From: Desmodesmus armatus
Lineage: Eukaryota > Chlorophyta > Chlorophyceae > Sphaeropleales > Scenedesmaceae
Assembly: GCA_007449985.2 (NCBI GenBank)
Contig: VIIQ02000643.1
Span: forward strand, 155,001-219,000
Length of the DNA: 64,000 nt
Direction: 5' to 3'
Part shown: piece after piece, positions 45,572 to 59,772 of the stretch
Numbering within the stretch: the stretch's first letter is position 1
How the letters are laid out: the number at the start of each line of letters is the position of its first letter
The notes under the pieces: model-generated
Seen by the model: the letters and a program-made list of their open reading frames with translations, nothing else
What the model was told of the DNA's origin: nothing
The model's database searches: none
Position numbers and translations under genes: made by a program

Positions 45572-48500
45572 TTCTGAGCAATAGTACTCTGTCTTGCACC
45601 AATCACATGCAAACAGCATATATGTATTGCTGTTTGTGGCGACGCTGGGGCCTTGGGGCACACCAGGCCCTAGCCACCACTACTCTTGTGCCTTGCTCAC
45701 AGTTCCTGCCGTAGGCCTGACCGTAGTACGGTAGCAGTCTCATGCATCTTGCGGAGCGGTTATCTGTGTGCAGTCTGTTTGTGGACAGCATCAGCAGCAT
45801 CCAAACACGATGTACTTATTGCTGTTGAGGCGCCACTGGCTCGGTGCAGGGCGGTCACATCACACCATGGACCCTGGCCACCACCCCGCACATGTCGTTG
45901 CGCGCAGCACTGTAGTAGTCGGGCGCCTCATTTTGAAAAGCCAGTTCTGAGCAGTAGCACTCTGTCCCACGCTAACAGCATGTAAACAGCATATATGTAT
46001 TGCTGTTTGTGGCGACGCTGGGGCCTTGGGGCACTTCACGCCCTAGCCACTCTTCTGCCTTGCAGGCAGTGCCTACTGCGGGAGCAGTCTCATGCATCTT
46101 GCGGAGCGGTTATCTGTGTGCAGTCTGTTTGTGGACAGCATCAGCAGCATCCAAACACCAAGTATGTATTGCTGTTGTTGCGCCACAGGCCCAGTGCAGG
46201 GCAGCCACATCACACCATGGACCCTGGCCACCACCCCGCACATGTTGTTGCCCACAGCACTGTAGTAGTCAGGTGCCTCATTTTGAAAAGCCAGTTCTGA
46301 GCAATAGTACTCTGTCTTGCACCAATCACATGCAAACAGCATATATGTATTGCTGTTTGTGGCGACGCTGGGGCCTTGGGGCACACCAGGCCCTAGCCAC
46401 CACTACTCTTGTGCCTTGCTCACAGTTCCTGCCGTAGGCCTGACCGTAGTACGGTAGCAGTCTCATGCATCTTGCGGAGCGGTTATCTGTGTGCAGTCTG
46501 TTTGTGGACAGCATCAGCAGCATCCAAACACGATGTACTTATTGCTGTTGAGGCGCCACTGGCTCGGTGCAGGGCGGTCACATCACACCATGGACCCTGG
46601 CCACCACCCCGCACATGTTGTTGCCCACAGCACTGTAGTAGTCAGGTGCCTCATTTTGAAAAGCCAGTTCTGAGCAATAGTACTCTGTCTTGCACCAATC
46701 ACATGCAAACAGCATATATGTATTGCTGTTTGTGGCGACGCTGGGGCCTTGGGGCACTTCACGCCCTAGCCACTCTTCTGCCTTGCAGGCAGTGCCTACT
46801 GCGGGAGCAGTCTCATGCATCTTGCGGAGCGGTTATCTGTGTGCAGTCTGTTTGTGGACAGCATCAGCAGCATCCAAACACCAAGTATGTATTGCTGTTG
46901 TTGCGCCACAGGCCCAGTGCAGGGCAGCCACATCACACCATGGACCCTGGCCACCACCCCCCACATGTTGTTGCCCACAGCACTGTAGTAGTCAGGTGCC
47001 TCATTTTGAGGAGTTGGTTCTGAGCGATAGTACTCTGTCTTGCACCAAACACATGCAAACAGCATATATGTATTGCTGTTTGTGGCAACGCTGGGGCCTT
47101 GGGGCACACCAGGCCCTAGCCACCACTACTCTTGTGCCTTGCTCACAGTTCCTGCCGTAGGCCAGACCGTAGTACGGTAGCAGTCTCATGCATCTTGCGG
47201 AGCGGTTATCTGTGCGCAGTCTGTTTGTGGACACATCAGCAGCATCCAAACACCAAGTATGTATTGCTGTTGTTGCGCCACAGGCCCAGTGCAGGGCGGT
47301 CACATCACACCATGGACCCTGGCCACCACCCCGCACATGTTGTTGCCCACAGCACTGTAGTAGTCAGGTGCCTCATTTTGAAAAGTCAGTTCTGAGCAGT
47401 AGCACTCTGTCCCACACTAACAGCATGTAAACAGCATATATGTATTGCTGTTTGTGGCGACGCTGGGGCCTTGGGGCACACCAGGCCCTGGCCACCACTA
47501 CTCTTGTGCCTTGCTCACAGTTCCTGCCGTAGGCCAGACCGTAGTACGGTAGCAGTCTCATGCATCTTGCGGAGCGGTTATCTGTGTGCAGTCTGTTTGT
47601 GAACAGCATCAGCAGCATCCAGACACAAATTACGTATTGCTGTTGAGGCGCCACTGGCTCGGTGCAGGGCGGTCACATCACACCATGGACCCTGGCCACC
47701 ACCCCGCACATGTTGTTGCGCGCAGCACTGTAGTAGTCAGGTGCCTCATTTTGAGGAGTCGGTTCTGAGCGTTAGCACTCTGTCTTGCACCAAACACATG
47801 CAAACAGCATACATGTATTGCTGTTTGTGGCGACGCTGGGGCCTTGGGGCACACCAGGCCTAGCCACCACTACTCTTGTGCCTTGCTCACAGTTCCTGCC
47901 GTAGGCCAGACCGTAGTACGGTAGCAGTCTCATGCATCTTGCGGAGCGGTTATCTGTGTGCAGTCTGTTTGTGGACAGCATCAGCAGCATCCAAACACGA
48001 TGTACTTATTGCTGTTGAGGCGCCACTGGCTCGGTGCAGGGCGGTCACATCACACCATGGACCCTGGCCACCACCCCGCACATGTCGTTGCGCGCAGCAC
48101 TGTAGTAGTCGGGCGCCTCATTTTGAAAAGCCAGTTCTGAGCAGTAGCACTCTGTCCCACGCTAACAGCATGTAAACAGCATATATGTATTGCTGTTTGT
48201 GGCGACGCTGGGGCCTTGGGGCACTTCACGCCCTAGCCACTCTTCTGCCTTGCAGGCAGTGCCTACTGCGGGAGCAGTCTCATGCATCTTGCGGAGCGGT
48301 TATCTGTGTGCAGTCTGTTTGTGGACAGCATCAGCAGCATCCAAACACCAAGTATGTATTGCTGTTGTTGCGCCACAGGCCCAGTGCAGGGCAGCCACAT
48401 CACACCATGGACCCTGGCCACCACCCCCCACATGTTGTTGCCCACAGCACTGTAGTAGTCAGGTGCCTCATTTTGAGGAGTTGGTTCTGAGCGATAGTAC

Positions 48501-51500
48501 TCTGTCTTGCACCAAACACATGCAAACAGCATATATGTATTGCTGTTTGTGGCAACGCTGGGGCCTTGGGGCACACCAGGCCCTAGCCACCACTACTCTT
48601 GTGCCTTGCTCACAGTTCCTGCCGTAGGCCAGACCGTAGTACGGTAGCAGTCTCATGCATCTTGCGGAGCGGTTATCTGTGCGCAGTCTGTTTGTGGACA
48701 GCATCAGCAGCATCCAAACACCAAGTATGTATTGCTGTTGTTGCGCCACAGGCCCAGTGCAGGGCGGTCACATCACACCATGGACCCTGGCCACCACCCC
48801 GCACATGTTGTTGCCCACAGCACTGTAGTAGTCAGGTGCCTCATTTTGAAAAGTCAGTTCTGAGCAGTAGCACTCTGTCCCACACTAACAGCATGTAAAC
48901 AGCATATATGTATTGCTGTTTGTGGCGACGCTGGGGCCTTGGGGCACACCAGGCCCTGGCCACCACTACTCTTGTGCCTTGCTCACAGTTCCTGCCGTAG
49001 GCCAGACCGTAGTACGGTAGCAGTCTCATGCATCTTGCGGAGCGGTTATCTGTGTGCAGTCTGTTTGTGGACAGCATCAGCAGCATCCAAACACGATGTA
49101 CTTATTGCTGTTGAGGCGCCACTGGCTCAGTGCAGGCAGGGCGGTCACATCACACCATGGACCCTGGCCACCACCCCGCACATGTTGTTGCCCACAGCAC
49201 TGTAGTAGTCAGGTGCCTCATTTTGAAAAGCCAGTTCTGAGCAGTAGCACTCTGTCCCACACTAACAGCATGTAAACAGCATATATGTATTGCTGTTTGT
49301 GGCGACGCTGGGGCCTTGGGGCACACCAGGCCCTAGCCACCACTACTCTTGTGCCTTGCTCACAGTTCCTGCCGCAGGCCAGACCGTAGTACGGTAGCAG
49401 TCTCATGCATCTTGCGGAGCGGTTATCTGTGTGCAGTCTGTTTGTGGACAGCATCAGCAGCATCCAAACACGATGTACTTATTGCTGTTGAGGCGCCACT
49501 GGCTCGGTGCAGGGCAGTCACATCACACCATGGACCCTGGCCACCACCCCGCACATGTTGTTGCGCGCAGCACTGTAGTAGTCAGGTGCCTCATTTTGAA
49601 AAGCCAGTTCTGAGCAGTGCCACTCTGTCCCACACTAACAGCATGTAAACAGCATATATGTATTGCTGTTTGTGGCGACGCTGGGGCCTTGGGGCACACC
49701 AGGCCCTAGCCACCACTACTCTTGTGCCTTGCTCACAGTTCCTGCCGTAGGCCAGACCGTAGTACGGTAGCAGTCTCATGCATCTTGCGGAGCGGTTATC
49801 TGTGCGCAGTCTGTTTGTGGACAGCATCAGCAGCATCCAAACACCAAGTATGTATTGCTGTTGTTGCGCCACAGGCCCAGTGCAGGGCGGTCACATCACA
49901 CCATGGACCCTGGCCACCACCCCGCACATGTTGTTGCCCACAGCACTGTAGTAGTCAGGTGCCTCATTTTGAAAAGTCAGTTCTGAGCAGTAGCACTCTG
50001 TCCCACACTAACAGCATGTAAACAGCATATATGTATTGCTGTTTGTGGCGACGCTGGGGCCTTGGGGCACACCAGGCCCTGGCCACCACTACTCTTGTGC
50101 CTTGCTCACAGTTCCTGCCGTAGGCCAGACCGTAGTACGGTAGCAGTCTCATGCATCTTGCGGAGCGGTTATCTGTGTGCAGTCTGTTTGTGGACAGCAT
50201 CAGCAGCATCCAAACACGATGTACTTATTGCTGTTGATGCGCCACTGGCTCGGTGCAGGGCGGTCACATCACACCATGGACCCTGGCCACCACCCCGCAC
50301 ATGTTGTTGCCCACAGCACTGTAGTAGTCAGGTGCCTCATTTTGAAAAGCCAGTTCTGAGCGATAGTACTCTGTCTTGCACCAAACACATGCAAACAGCA
50401 TATATGTATTGCTGTTTGTGGCAACGCTGGGGCCTTGGGGCACACCAGGCCCTAGCCACCACTACTCTTGTGCCTTGCTCACAGTTCCTGCCGTAGGCCT
50501 GACCGTAGTACGGTAGCAGTCTCATGCATCTTGCGGAGCGGTTATCTGTGTGCAGTCTGTTTGTGGACAGCATCAGCAGCATCCAAACACGATGTACTTA
50601 TTGCTGTTGAGGCGCCACTGGCTCGGTGCAGGGCGGTCACATCACACCATGGACCCTGGCCACCACCCCGCACATGTCGTTGCGCGCAGCACTGTAGTAG
50701 TCAGGTGCCTCATTTTGAAAAGCCAGTTCTGAGCAGTAGCACTCTGTCCCACGCTAACAGCATGTAAACAGCATATATGTATTGCTGTTTGTGGCGACGC
50801 TGGGGCCTTGGGGCACTTCACGCCCTAGCCACTCTTCTGCCTTGCAGGCAGTGCCTACTGCGGGAGCAGTCTCATGCATCTTGCGGAGCGGTTATCTGTG
50901 TGCAGTCTGTTTGTGGACAGCATCAGCAGCATCCAAACACCAAGTATGTATTGCTGTTGTTGCGCCACAGGCCCAGTGCAGGGCAGCCACATCACACCAT
51001 GGACCCTGGCCACCACCCCCCACATGTTGTTGCCCACAGCACTGTAGTAGTCAGGTGCCTCATTTTGAGGAGTTGGTTCTGAGCGATAGTACTCTGTCTT
51101 GCACCAAACACATGCAAACAGCATATATGTATTGCTGTTTGTGGCAACGCTGGGGCCTTGGGGCACACCAGGCCCTGGCCACCACTACTCTTGTGCCTTG
51201 CTCACAGTTCCTGCCGTAGGCCAGACCGTAGTACGGTAGCAGTCTCATGCATCTTGCGGAGCGGTTATCTGTTCGCAGTCTGTTTGTGGACAGCATCAGC
51301 AGCATCCAAACACCAAGTATGTATTGCTGTTGTTGCGCCACAGGCCCAGTGCAGGGCGGTCACATCACACCATGGACCCTGGCCACCACCCCACACATGT
51401 TGTTGCCCACAGCACTGTAGTAGTCAGGTGCCTCATTTTGAAAAGTCAGTTCTGAGCAGTAGCACTCTGTCCCACACTAACAGCATGTAAACAGCATGTA

Positions 51501-53689
51501 TGTATTGCTGTTTGTGGCGACGCTGGGGCCTTGGGGCACACCAGGCCCTGGCCACCACTACTCTTGTGCCTTGCTCACAGTTCCTGCCGTAGGCCAGACC
51601 GTAGTACGGTAGCAGTCTCATGCATCTTGCGGAGCGGTTATCTGTGTGCAGTCTGTTTGTGAACAGCATAAGCTGCATCCAGACACAAATTACGTATTGC
51701 TGTTGAGGCGCCACTGGCTCGGTGCAGGGCGGTCACATCACACCATGGACCCTGGCCACCACCCCGCACATGTTGTTGCACGCAGCACTGTAGTAGTCAG
51801 GTGCCTCATTTTGAGGAGTCGGTTCTGAGCGTTAGCACTCTGTCTTGCACCAAACACATGCAAACAGCATACATGTATTGCTGTTTGTGGCGACGCTGGG
51901 GCCTTGGGGCACACCAGGCCTAGCCACCACTACTCTTGTGCCTTGCTCACAGTTCCTGCCGTAGGCCAGACCGTAGTACGGTAGCAGTCTCATGCATCTT
52001 GCGGAGCGGTTATCTGTGTGCAGTCTGTTTGTGGACAGCATCAGCAGCATCCAAACACGATGTACTTATTGCTGTTGAGGCGCCACTGGCTCAGTGCAGG
52101 CCCTAGGGCGGTCACATCACACCATGGACCCTGGCCACCACCCCGCACATGTTGTTGCCCACAGCACTGTAGTAGTCAAGTGCCTCATTTTGAAAAGCCA
52201 GTTCTGAGCAGTGCCACTCTGTCCCACACTAACAGCATGTAAACAGCATATATGTATTGCTGTTTGTGGCGACGCTGGGGCCTTGGGGCACACCAGGCCC
52301 TAGCCACCACTACTCTTGTGCCTTGCTCACAGTTCCTGCCGCAGGCCAGACCGTAGTACGGTAGCAGTCTCATGCAACTTGCGGAGCGGTTATCTTTGTG
52401 CAGTCTGTTTGTGGACAGCATCAGCAGCATCCAAACACGATGTACTTATTGCTTTTGAGGCGCCACTGGCTCGGTGCAGGGCGGTCACATCACACCATGG
52501 ACCCTGGCCACCACCCCGCACATGTTGTTGCGCGCAGCACTGTAGTAGTCAGGTGCCTCATTTTGAAAAGCCAGTTCTGAGCAGTGCCACTCTGTCCCAC
52601 ACTAACAGCATGTAAACAGCATATATGTATTGCTGTTTGTGGCGCCGCTGGGGCCTTGGGGCACACCAGGCCCTAGCCACCACTACTCTTGTGCCTTGCT
52701 CACAGTTCCTGCCGTAGGCCAGACCGTAGTACGGTAGCAGTCTCATGCATCTTGCGGAGCGGTTATCTGTGTGCAGTCTGTTTGTGGACAGCATCAGCAG
52801 CATCCAAACACGATGTACTTATTGCTGTTGAGGCGCCACTGGCTCGGTGCAGGGCGGTCACATCACACCATGGAGACTGGCCACCACCCCGCACATGTCG
52901 TTGCGCGCAGCACTGTAGTAGTCAGGTGCCTCATTTTGAGGAGTTGGTTCTGAGCGATAGTACTCTGTCTTTCACCAAACACATGCAAACAGCATATATG
53001 TATTGCTGTTTGTGGCGACGCTGGGGCCTTGGGGCACACCAGGCCCTAGCCACCATTACTCTTGTGCCTTGCTCACAGTTCCTGCCGTAGGCCAGACCGT
53101 AGTACGGTAGCAGTCGCATGCATCCTGCGGAGCGGTTATCTGTGTGCAGTCTGTTTGTGGACAGCATCAGCAGAATCCAAACACGATGTACTTATTGCTG
53201 TTGAGGCGCCACTGGCTTGGTGCAGGGCGGTCACATCACACCATGGAGACTGGCCACCACCCCGCACATGTTGTTGCGCGCAGCACTGTAGTAGTCAGGT
53301 GCCTCATTTTGAGGAGTCGGTTCTGAGCGATAACATTCTGTCTTGCACCAAACACATGCAAACAGCATATATGTATTGCTGTTTGTGGCGACGCTGGGGC
53401 CTTGGGGCATTTCACGCCCTAGCCACTCTTCTGCCTTGCAGGCATTGCCTACTGCGGGAGCAGTCTCATGCATCTTGCGGAGCGGTTATCTGTGTGCAGT
53501 CTGTTTGTGGACAGCATCAGCAGCATCCAAGCACCAAGTATGTATTGCTGTTGTTGCGCCACAGGCCCAGTGCAGGGCGGTCACATCACACCATGGACCC
53601 TGGCCACCACCCCGCACATGTTGTTGCCCACAGCACTGTCGTAGTCAGGTAGTGCCTCATTTTGAGGAGTCGTTTCTGAGCAGTAGCAC

Positions 53690-55147
53690 TCTGTCTTGCA
53701 CCAATCACATGCAAACAGCATATATGTATTGCTGTTTGTGGCGAAGCTGGGGCCTTGGGGCACACCAGGCCCTAGCCACCACTACTCTTGTGCCCTGCTC
53801 ACAGTTCCTGCCGTAGGCCAGACCGTAGTACGGTAGCAGTCGCATGCATCCTGCGGAGCGGTTATCTGTGTGCAGTCTGTTTGTGGACAGCATCAGCAGA
53901 ATCCAAATACGATGTACTTATTGCTGTTGAGGCGCCACTGGCTTGGTGCAGGGCGGTCACATCACACCATGGAGACTGGCCACCACCCCGCACATGTTGT
54001 TGCCCACAGCACTGTAGTAGTCAGGTAGTGCCTCATTTTGAGGAGTCGGTTCTGAGCGATAACATTCTGTCTTGCACCAAACACATGCAAACAGCATATA
54101 TGTATTGCTGTTTGTGGCGACGCTGGGGCCTTGGGGCATTTCACGCCCTAGCCACTCTTCTGCCTTGCAGGCAGTGGCTACCGCGGGAGCAGTCTCATGC
54201 ATCTTGCGGAGCGGTTATCTGTGTGCAGTCTGTTTGTGGACAGCATCAGCAGCATCCAAGCACCAAGTATGTATTGCTGTTGTTGCGCCACAGGCCCAGT
54301 GCAGGGCAGCCACATCACATCATGGACCCTGGCCACCACCCCGCACATGTTGTTGCCCACAGCACTGTCGTAGTCAGGTAGTGCCTCATTTTGACGAGTC
54401 GTTTCTGAGCAGTAGCACTCTGTCTTGCACCAATCACATGCAAACAGCATATATGTATTGCTGTTTGTGGCGAAGCTGGGGCCTTGGGGCACACCAGGCC
54501 CTAGCCACCACTACTCTTGTGCCTTGCTCACAGTTCCTGCCGTAGGCCAGACCGTAGTACGGTAGCAGTCGCATGCATCCTGCGGAGCGGTTATCTGTGT
54601 GCAGTCTGTTTGTGGACAGCATCAGCAGAATCCAAATACGATGTACTTATTGCTGTTGAGGCGCCACTGGCTTGGTGCAGGGCGGTCACATCACACCATG
54701 GAGACTGGCCACCACCCCGCACATGTTGTTGCCCACAGCACTGTAGTAGTCAGGTAGTGCCTCATTTTGAGGAGTCGGTTCTGAGCGATAACATTCTGTC
54801 TTGCACCAAACACATGCAAACAGCATATATGTATTGCTGTTTGTGGCGACGCTGGGGCCTTGGGGCATTTCACGCCCTAGCCACTCTTCTGCCTTGCAGG
54901 CAGTGGCTACCGCGGGAGCAGTCTCATGCATCTTGCGGAGCGGTTATCTGTGTGCAGTCTGTTTGTGGACAGCATCAGCAGCATCCAAGCACCAAGTATG
55001 TATTGCTGTTGTTGCGCCACAGGCCCAGTGCAGGGCAGCCACATCACATCATGGACCCTGGCCACCACCCCGCACATGTTGTTGCCCACAGCACTGTCGT
55101 AGTCAGGTAGTGCCTCATTTTGACGAGTCGGTTCTGAGCAGTAACAC
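53690..55147 (+). repeat. 729-bp higher-order repeat, two copies
   Basis: A dimer of an A and a B type monomer, marked by ATGGAGACTGG in place of ATGGACCCTGG and by a TAGTGCCTCATT insertion, repeats at a 729-bp period. The two copies differ at a handful of sites. Confidence 0.8.
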
Positions 55148-58100
55148 TCTGTCTTGCACCAATCACATGCAAACAGCATATATGTATTGCTGTTTGTGGC
55201 GAAGCTGGGGCCTTGGGGCACACCAGGCCTAGCCACCACTACTCTTGTGCCTTGCTCACAGTTCCTGCCGTAGGCCAGACCGTAGTACGGTAGCAGTCTC
55301 ATGCATCTTGCGGAGCGGTTATCTGTGTGCAGTCTGTTTGTGGACAGCATCAGCAGCATCCAAACACGATGTACTTATTGCTGTTGAGGCGCCACTGGCT
55401 CGGTGCAGGGCGGTCACATCACACCATGGACCCTGGCCACCACCCCGCACATGTTGTTGCCCACAGCACTGTAGTAGTCAGGTGCCTCATTTTGCAAGTC
55501 AATTCTGAGCAGTAGCACTCTGTCCCACACTAACAGCATGTAAACAGCATATATGTATTGCTGTTTGTGGCGACCCTGGGGCCTTGGGGCACACCAGGCC
55601 CTAGCCACCACTACTCTTGTGCCTTGCTCACAGTTCCTGCCATAGGCCAGACCGTAGTACGGTAGCAGTCTCATGCATCTTGCGGAGCGGTTATCTGTGT
55701 GCAGTCTGTTTGTGGACAGCATCAGCAGCATCCAAACACCAAGTATGTATTGCTGTTGAGGCGCCACAGGCCCAGTGCAGGGCAGCCACATCACACCATG
55801 GAGACTGGCCACCACCCCGCACATATTGTTGCCCACAGCACTGTAGTAGTCAGGCGCCTCATTTTAAAAAGTCAGTTCTGAGCAATAGCAGTCTGTCTCA
55901 CACCAAACACATTCAAACAGCATGTATGTGTCGCTATTTGTGGCGACGCTGGGCCGTGAGGGGCACCCCACACCCCAGCCACTCTTCTGCCTTGCCGGCA
56001 GTGCCTACTACGGTAGCATTCTCATGCATCTTGCCGAGCTAGTCTTTATGTGTAGTCTGTTTGTGAACAGCATAAGCTGCATCCAGACACAAATTACGTA
56101 TTGCTGTTGAGGCGCCACTGGCTCGGTGCAGGGCGGTCACATCACACCATGGAGACTGGCCACCACCCCGCACATGTTGTTGCGCGCAGCACTGTAGTAG
56201 TCAGGTGCCTCATTTTGAGGAGTCGGTTCTGAGCAGCAGCACTCTGTCTTGCACCAAACACATGCAAACAGCATGTATGTATCGCTGTTTGTGGCGACGC
56301 TGGGCCGCGAGTGGCACCCCACACCCCAGCCACTCTTCTGCCTTGCCGGCAGTGCCTACTACGGTAGCAGTCTCATGCACCTTGCCAAGCTAGTCTTTGT
56401 GTGTAGTCTGTTTGTGGACAGCATCAGCAGCATCCAAGCACCAAGTATGTATTGCTGTTGTTGCGCCACAGGCCCAGTGCAGGGCAGCCACATCACACCA
56501 TGGACCCTGGCCACCACCCCGCACATGTTGTTGCCCACAGCACTGTAGTAGTCAGATGCCTCATTTTGAGGAACGGTTATGAGCAGAAGCACTCTGTCTT
56601 GCACCAAACACATGCAAACAGCATGTATGTATTGCTGTTTGTGGCGACGCTGGGGCCTTGGGGCACCCCATGCCCTAGCCACTCTTCTGCCTTGCCGGCA
56701 GTGCCTACTATGGTAGCAGTCTCATGGATCTTGCGGAGCGGTTATATGTGCGCAGTCTGTTTGTGGACAGCATCAGCAGCATCCAAACACCAATTGCGTA
56801 TTGCTGTTGAGGCGCCACTGGCTCGGTGCAAGGCAGCCACATCACACCATCATGGTCGGACCCTGGCCACCACCCCGCACATGTTGTTGCCCACAGCACT
56901 GTGGTGGTCAGGTGCCTTATTTTGAGGAGACGGGTCTGAGCAGTAGCAGTCTGTCTCACACCAAACACATGCAAACAGCATGTATGAATTGCTGTTTGTG
57001 TTGACGCTGGGCCGCGAGGGGCACCCCACACCCCAGCCACTCTTCTGCCTTGCCGGCAGTGCCTACTTTGGTAGCAGTCTCATGCATCTTGCGGAGCTAG
57101 TCTTTGTGTGTAGTCTGTTTGTGAACAGCAAAAGCAGCATCCAAACACCAATTACATATTGCTGTTGAGGCGCCACTGGCTCGGTGCAGGGCGGTCACAT
57201 CACACCATGGACCCTGGCCACCACCCCGCACATGTTGTTGCCCACAGCACTGTCGTAGTCAGGTAGTGCCTCATTTTGACGAGTCGGTTCTGAGCAGTAG
57301 CACTCTGTCTTGCACCAATCACATGCAAACAGCATATATGTATTGCTGTTTGTGGCGACGCTGGGGCCTTGGGGCACCCCATGCCCTAGCCACTCTTCTG
57401 CCTTGCCGGCAGTGCCTACTATGGTAGCAGTCTCATGGATCTTGCGGAGCGGTTATATGTGCGCAGTCTGTTTGTGGACAGCATCAGCAGCATCCAAACA
57501 CCAATTGCGTATTGCTGTTGAGGCGCCACTGGCTCGGTGCAAGGCAGCCACATCACACCATCATGGTCGGACCCTGGCCACCACCCCGCACATGTCGTTG
57601 CCCACAGCACTGTGGTGGTCAGGTGCCTTATTTTGAGGAGACGGGTCTGAGCAGTAGCAGTCTGTCTCACACCAAACACATGCAAACAGCATGTATGAAT
57701 TGCTGTTTGTGGCGACGCTGGGCCGCGAGGGGCACCCCACACCCCAGCCACTCTTCTGCCTTGCCGGCAGTGCCTACTTTGGTAGCAGTCTCATGCATCT
57801 TGCGGAGCTAGTCTTTGTGTGTAGTCTGTTTGTGAACAGCAAAAGCAGCATCCAAACACCAATTACATATTGCTGTTGAGGCGCCACTGGCTTGGTGCAG
57901 GGCAGCCACATCACACCATGGACCCTGGCCACCACCCCGCACATGTTGTAGCCCACAGCACTGTAGTAGTCAGATGCCTCATTTTGAGGTTATGAGCAGA
58001 AGCACTCCGTCTTGCACCAAACACATGCAAACAGCATATATGTATTGCTGTTTGTGGCGACGCTGGGGCCTTGGGGCACCCCACGCCTTAGCCACTCCTC

Positions 58101-59140
58101 TGCCTTGCCGGCAGTGCCTACTACGGTAGCAGTCTCATGCATCATGCGGAGCGGTTATATGTGCGCAGTCTGTTTGTGGACAGCATCAGCAGCATCCAAA
58201 CACCAATTGCGTATTGCTGTTGAGCCGCCACTTGCTCGGTGCAGGGCGGTCACATCACACCATGGACCCTGGCCACCACCCCGCACATGTTGTTGCCCAC
58301 GGCACTGTGGTAGTCAGGTGTCTCCTATTGAGGATTCCGTTTTAAACAGTGGCACTCTGTCTTACACCAAGCACAGGCAAACAGCATGTATGAATCGCTG
58401 TTTGTGGCGACGCTGGGGCGCGAGGGGCACCCTACACCCCAGCCACTCTTCTGCCTTGCCGGCAGTGCCTACTACGGTAGCAGTCTCATGCATCTTGCGG
58501 AGCTAGTCTTTGTGTGTAGTCTGTTTGTGAACAGCATTTGCAGCATCCAAACACCAAGTACGTGTTGCTGTTGAGGCGCCACAGGCCCAGTGCAGGGCAG
58601 TCACATCACACCATGGACCCTGGCCACCACTCCGCACATGTTGTTGCGCACAGCACTGTAGTAGTCAGGTGCCTCATTTTGAGGAGTCGGTTCTGGGCAG
58701 AAGCACTCAGTCTTTCATCAAAAACATGCAAACATCATGAATAGAATGCTGTTTGTGGCGACGCTGGACCGCTTGGGGCACCCCAGGCCCTAGCCACCAC
58801 CCCTCTTGTACGTTGCCGGCAGTGGTTACTGCGGTAGAGTCTCATGCCGCATGATCTTGCCGAGCGGTTCTGTGTGCAGTCGCTCATATATATCAGCAAA
58901 AACAGCAGTCAGAACAAGTCAGAAACCAAGTATCATTGTGTTTGAGGCACCACTGGCCCGGTGCAGGGTATCATGAGCACGCCATGGATCCCGTCTACCC
59001 ACCCTCACACGTGGTTGCCCACAGCACTGTAGTACTCAGGTGCTTCCTATTGAGCAGTCAGTTCTGAGCAGTGGCCTTCTGTCCAACACCAACAGCATGC
59101 AACCAGCATGTATGTATTGCTGTTTGTGGCAACTCTGTAG

Positions 59141-59772
59141 TACACACACTGTACGCATAGCCTGCTGTCAAGTTGATTGGGCTGCATGCACGGTACATAT
59201 GGCAATTGAGCTGCTCTGTGTTCATCAACGCCTCATTAGGACACATCGAGGATCAGCAGCAAATTTGCTGCAATCATGGCCTGCTTGCATGCACTAAGCA
59301 TGCTGTCACGGTAATTACCACTTATAAGTGCTTGACCAGCCAGTAATGACAGAGCCCAAACGGCTGATTGCAAAGCAACACCAGGGCCTTGAAGATGTGC
59401 GCGTGGACATCCCACTGTTGATCATCATCAGTATGCATTTTGCCAACATTTACAAACAAGTCTACCCACGTGCCAAAACACCACCACCAGGCGATTCTGG
59501 GAGAGCATTGCAGCCTCCACAGTCTGTGACGGTTGTGGCCACATCCAAACAAGTGCAGGGCTGGGGCAACAGCTGACAACGGCTGCTCAAGGACCGCCTC
59601 ACAATGCTGCTCAGCAGATACCAAAAAGCAACCACTGCATGGACATGGCCTCAGCAGTATGCGCTACTAGCTGGCTGATAGTATCAGTCCAGGTGAGCCA
59701 CTGCACAACCACCCAACTGTGCCATCCGTCGCAGTAAGGCGGCATTGCTCAGCACACACGCTGTGCGTACAT
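59141..59772. other. Region between satellite and AP4E 3' end
   Basis: About 630 bases; no gene seen. It should contain the AP4E 3' UTR. Confidence 0.5.
59450..59454 (-). terminator. Candidate TGTAA polyadenylation signal of AP4E
   Basis: TGTAA on the minus strand about 320 bases after the AP4E stop codon; the only copy I found at a plausible distance. Confidence 0.35.

Larger units (their letters stand above)
33325..59140. repeat. 25.8-kb tandem satellite array with about 373- and 350-bp monomers
   Basis: About 70 monomers in head-to-tail order. Landmarks in each: AGCAGCATCCAAACACNA, GCGCCAC(T/A)GGC, CATCACACCATGGACCCTGG, AGCACTGTAGTAGTCAGGTG, ACAGCATATATGTATTGCTG, TCTCATGCATCTTGCGGAGC. 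Measured at CAGTCTGTTTGTGGACAGC, spacing is 373 bp for class A (carrying TTCCTGCCGTAGGCCAGACC and ACCGTA-G-TACGGT) and 350 bp for class B (carrying TTGCAGGCAGTGCCTACTGC instead); a few class A units are 380 bp through a 7-bp CCCTAGG-type insertion. Units at both edges (33325-34700, 55850-59140) are more diverged than those in the centre. Many open frames of 60-200 codons appear in several frames and both strands; they follow from the unit lengths and are not taken as genes. Confidence 0.95.

Noticed and set aside
33325..59140. CRISPR-like array or rDNA spacer
   Set aside because: Monomers are 350-373 bp with no alternating repeat-spacer pattern, and no rRNA sequence is present nearby.
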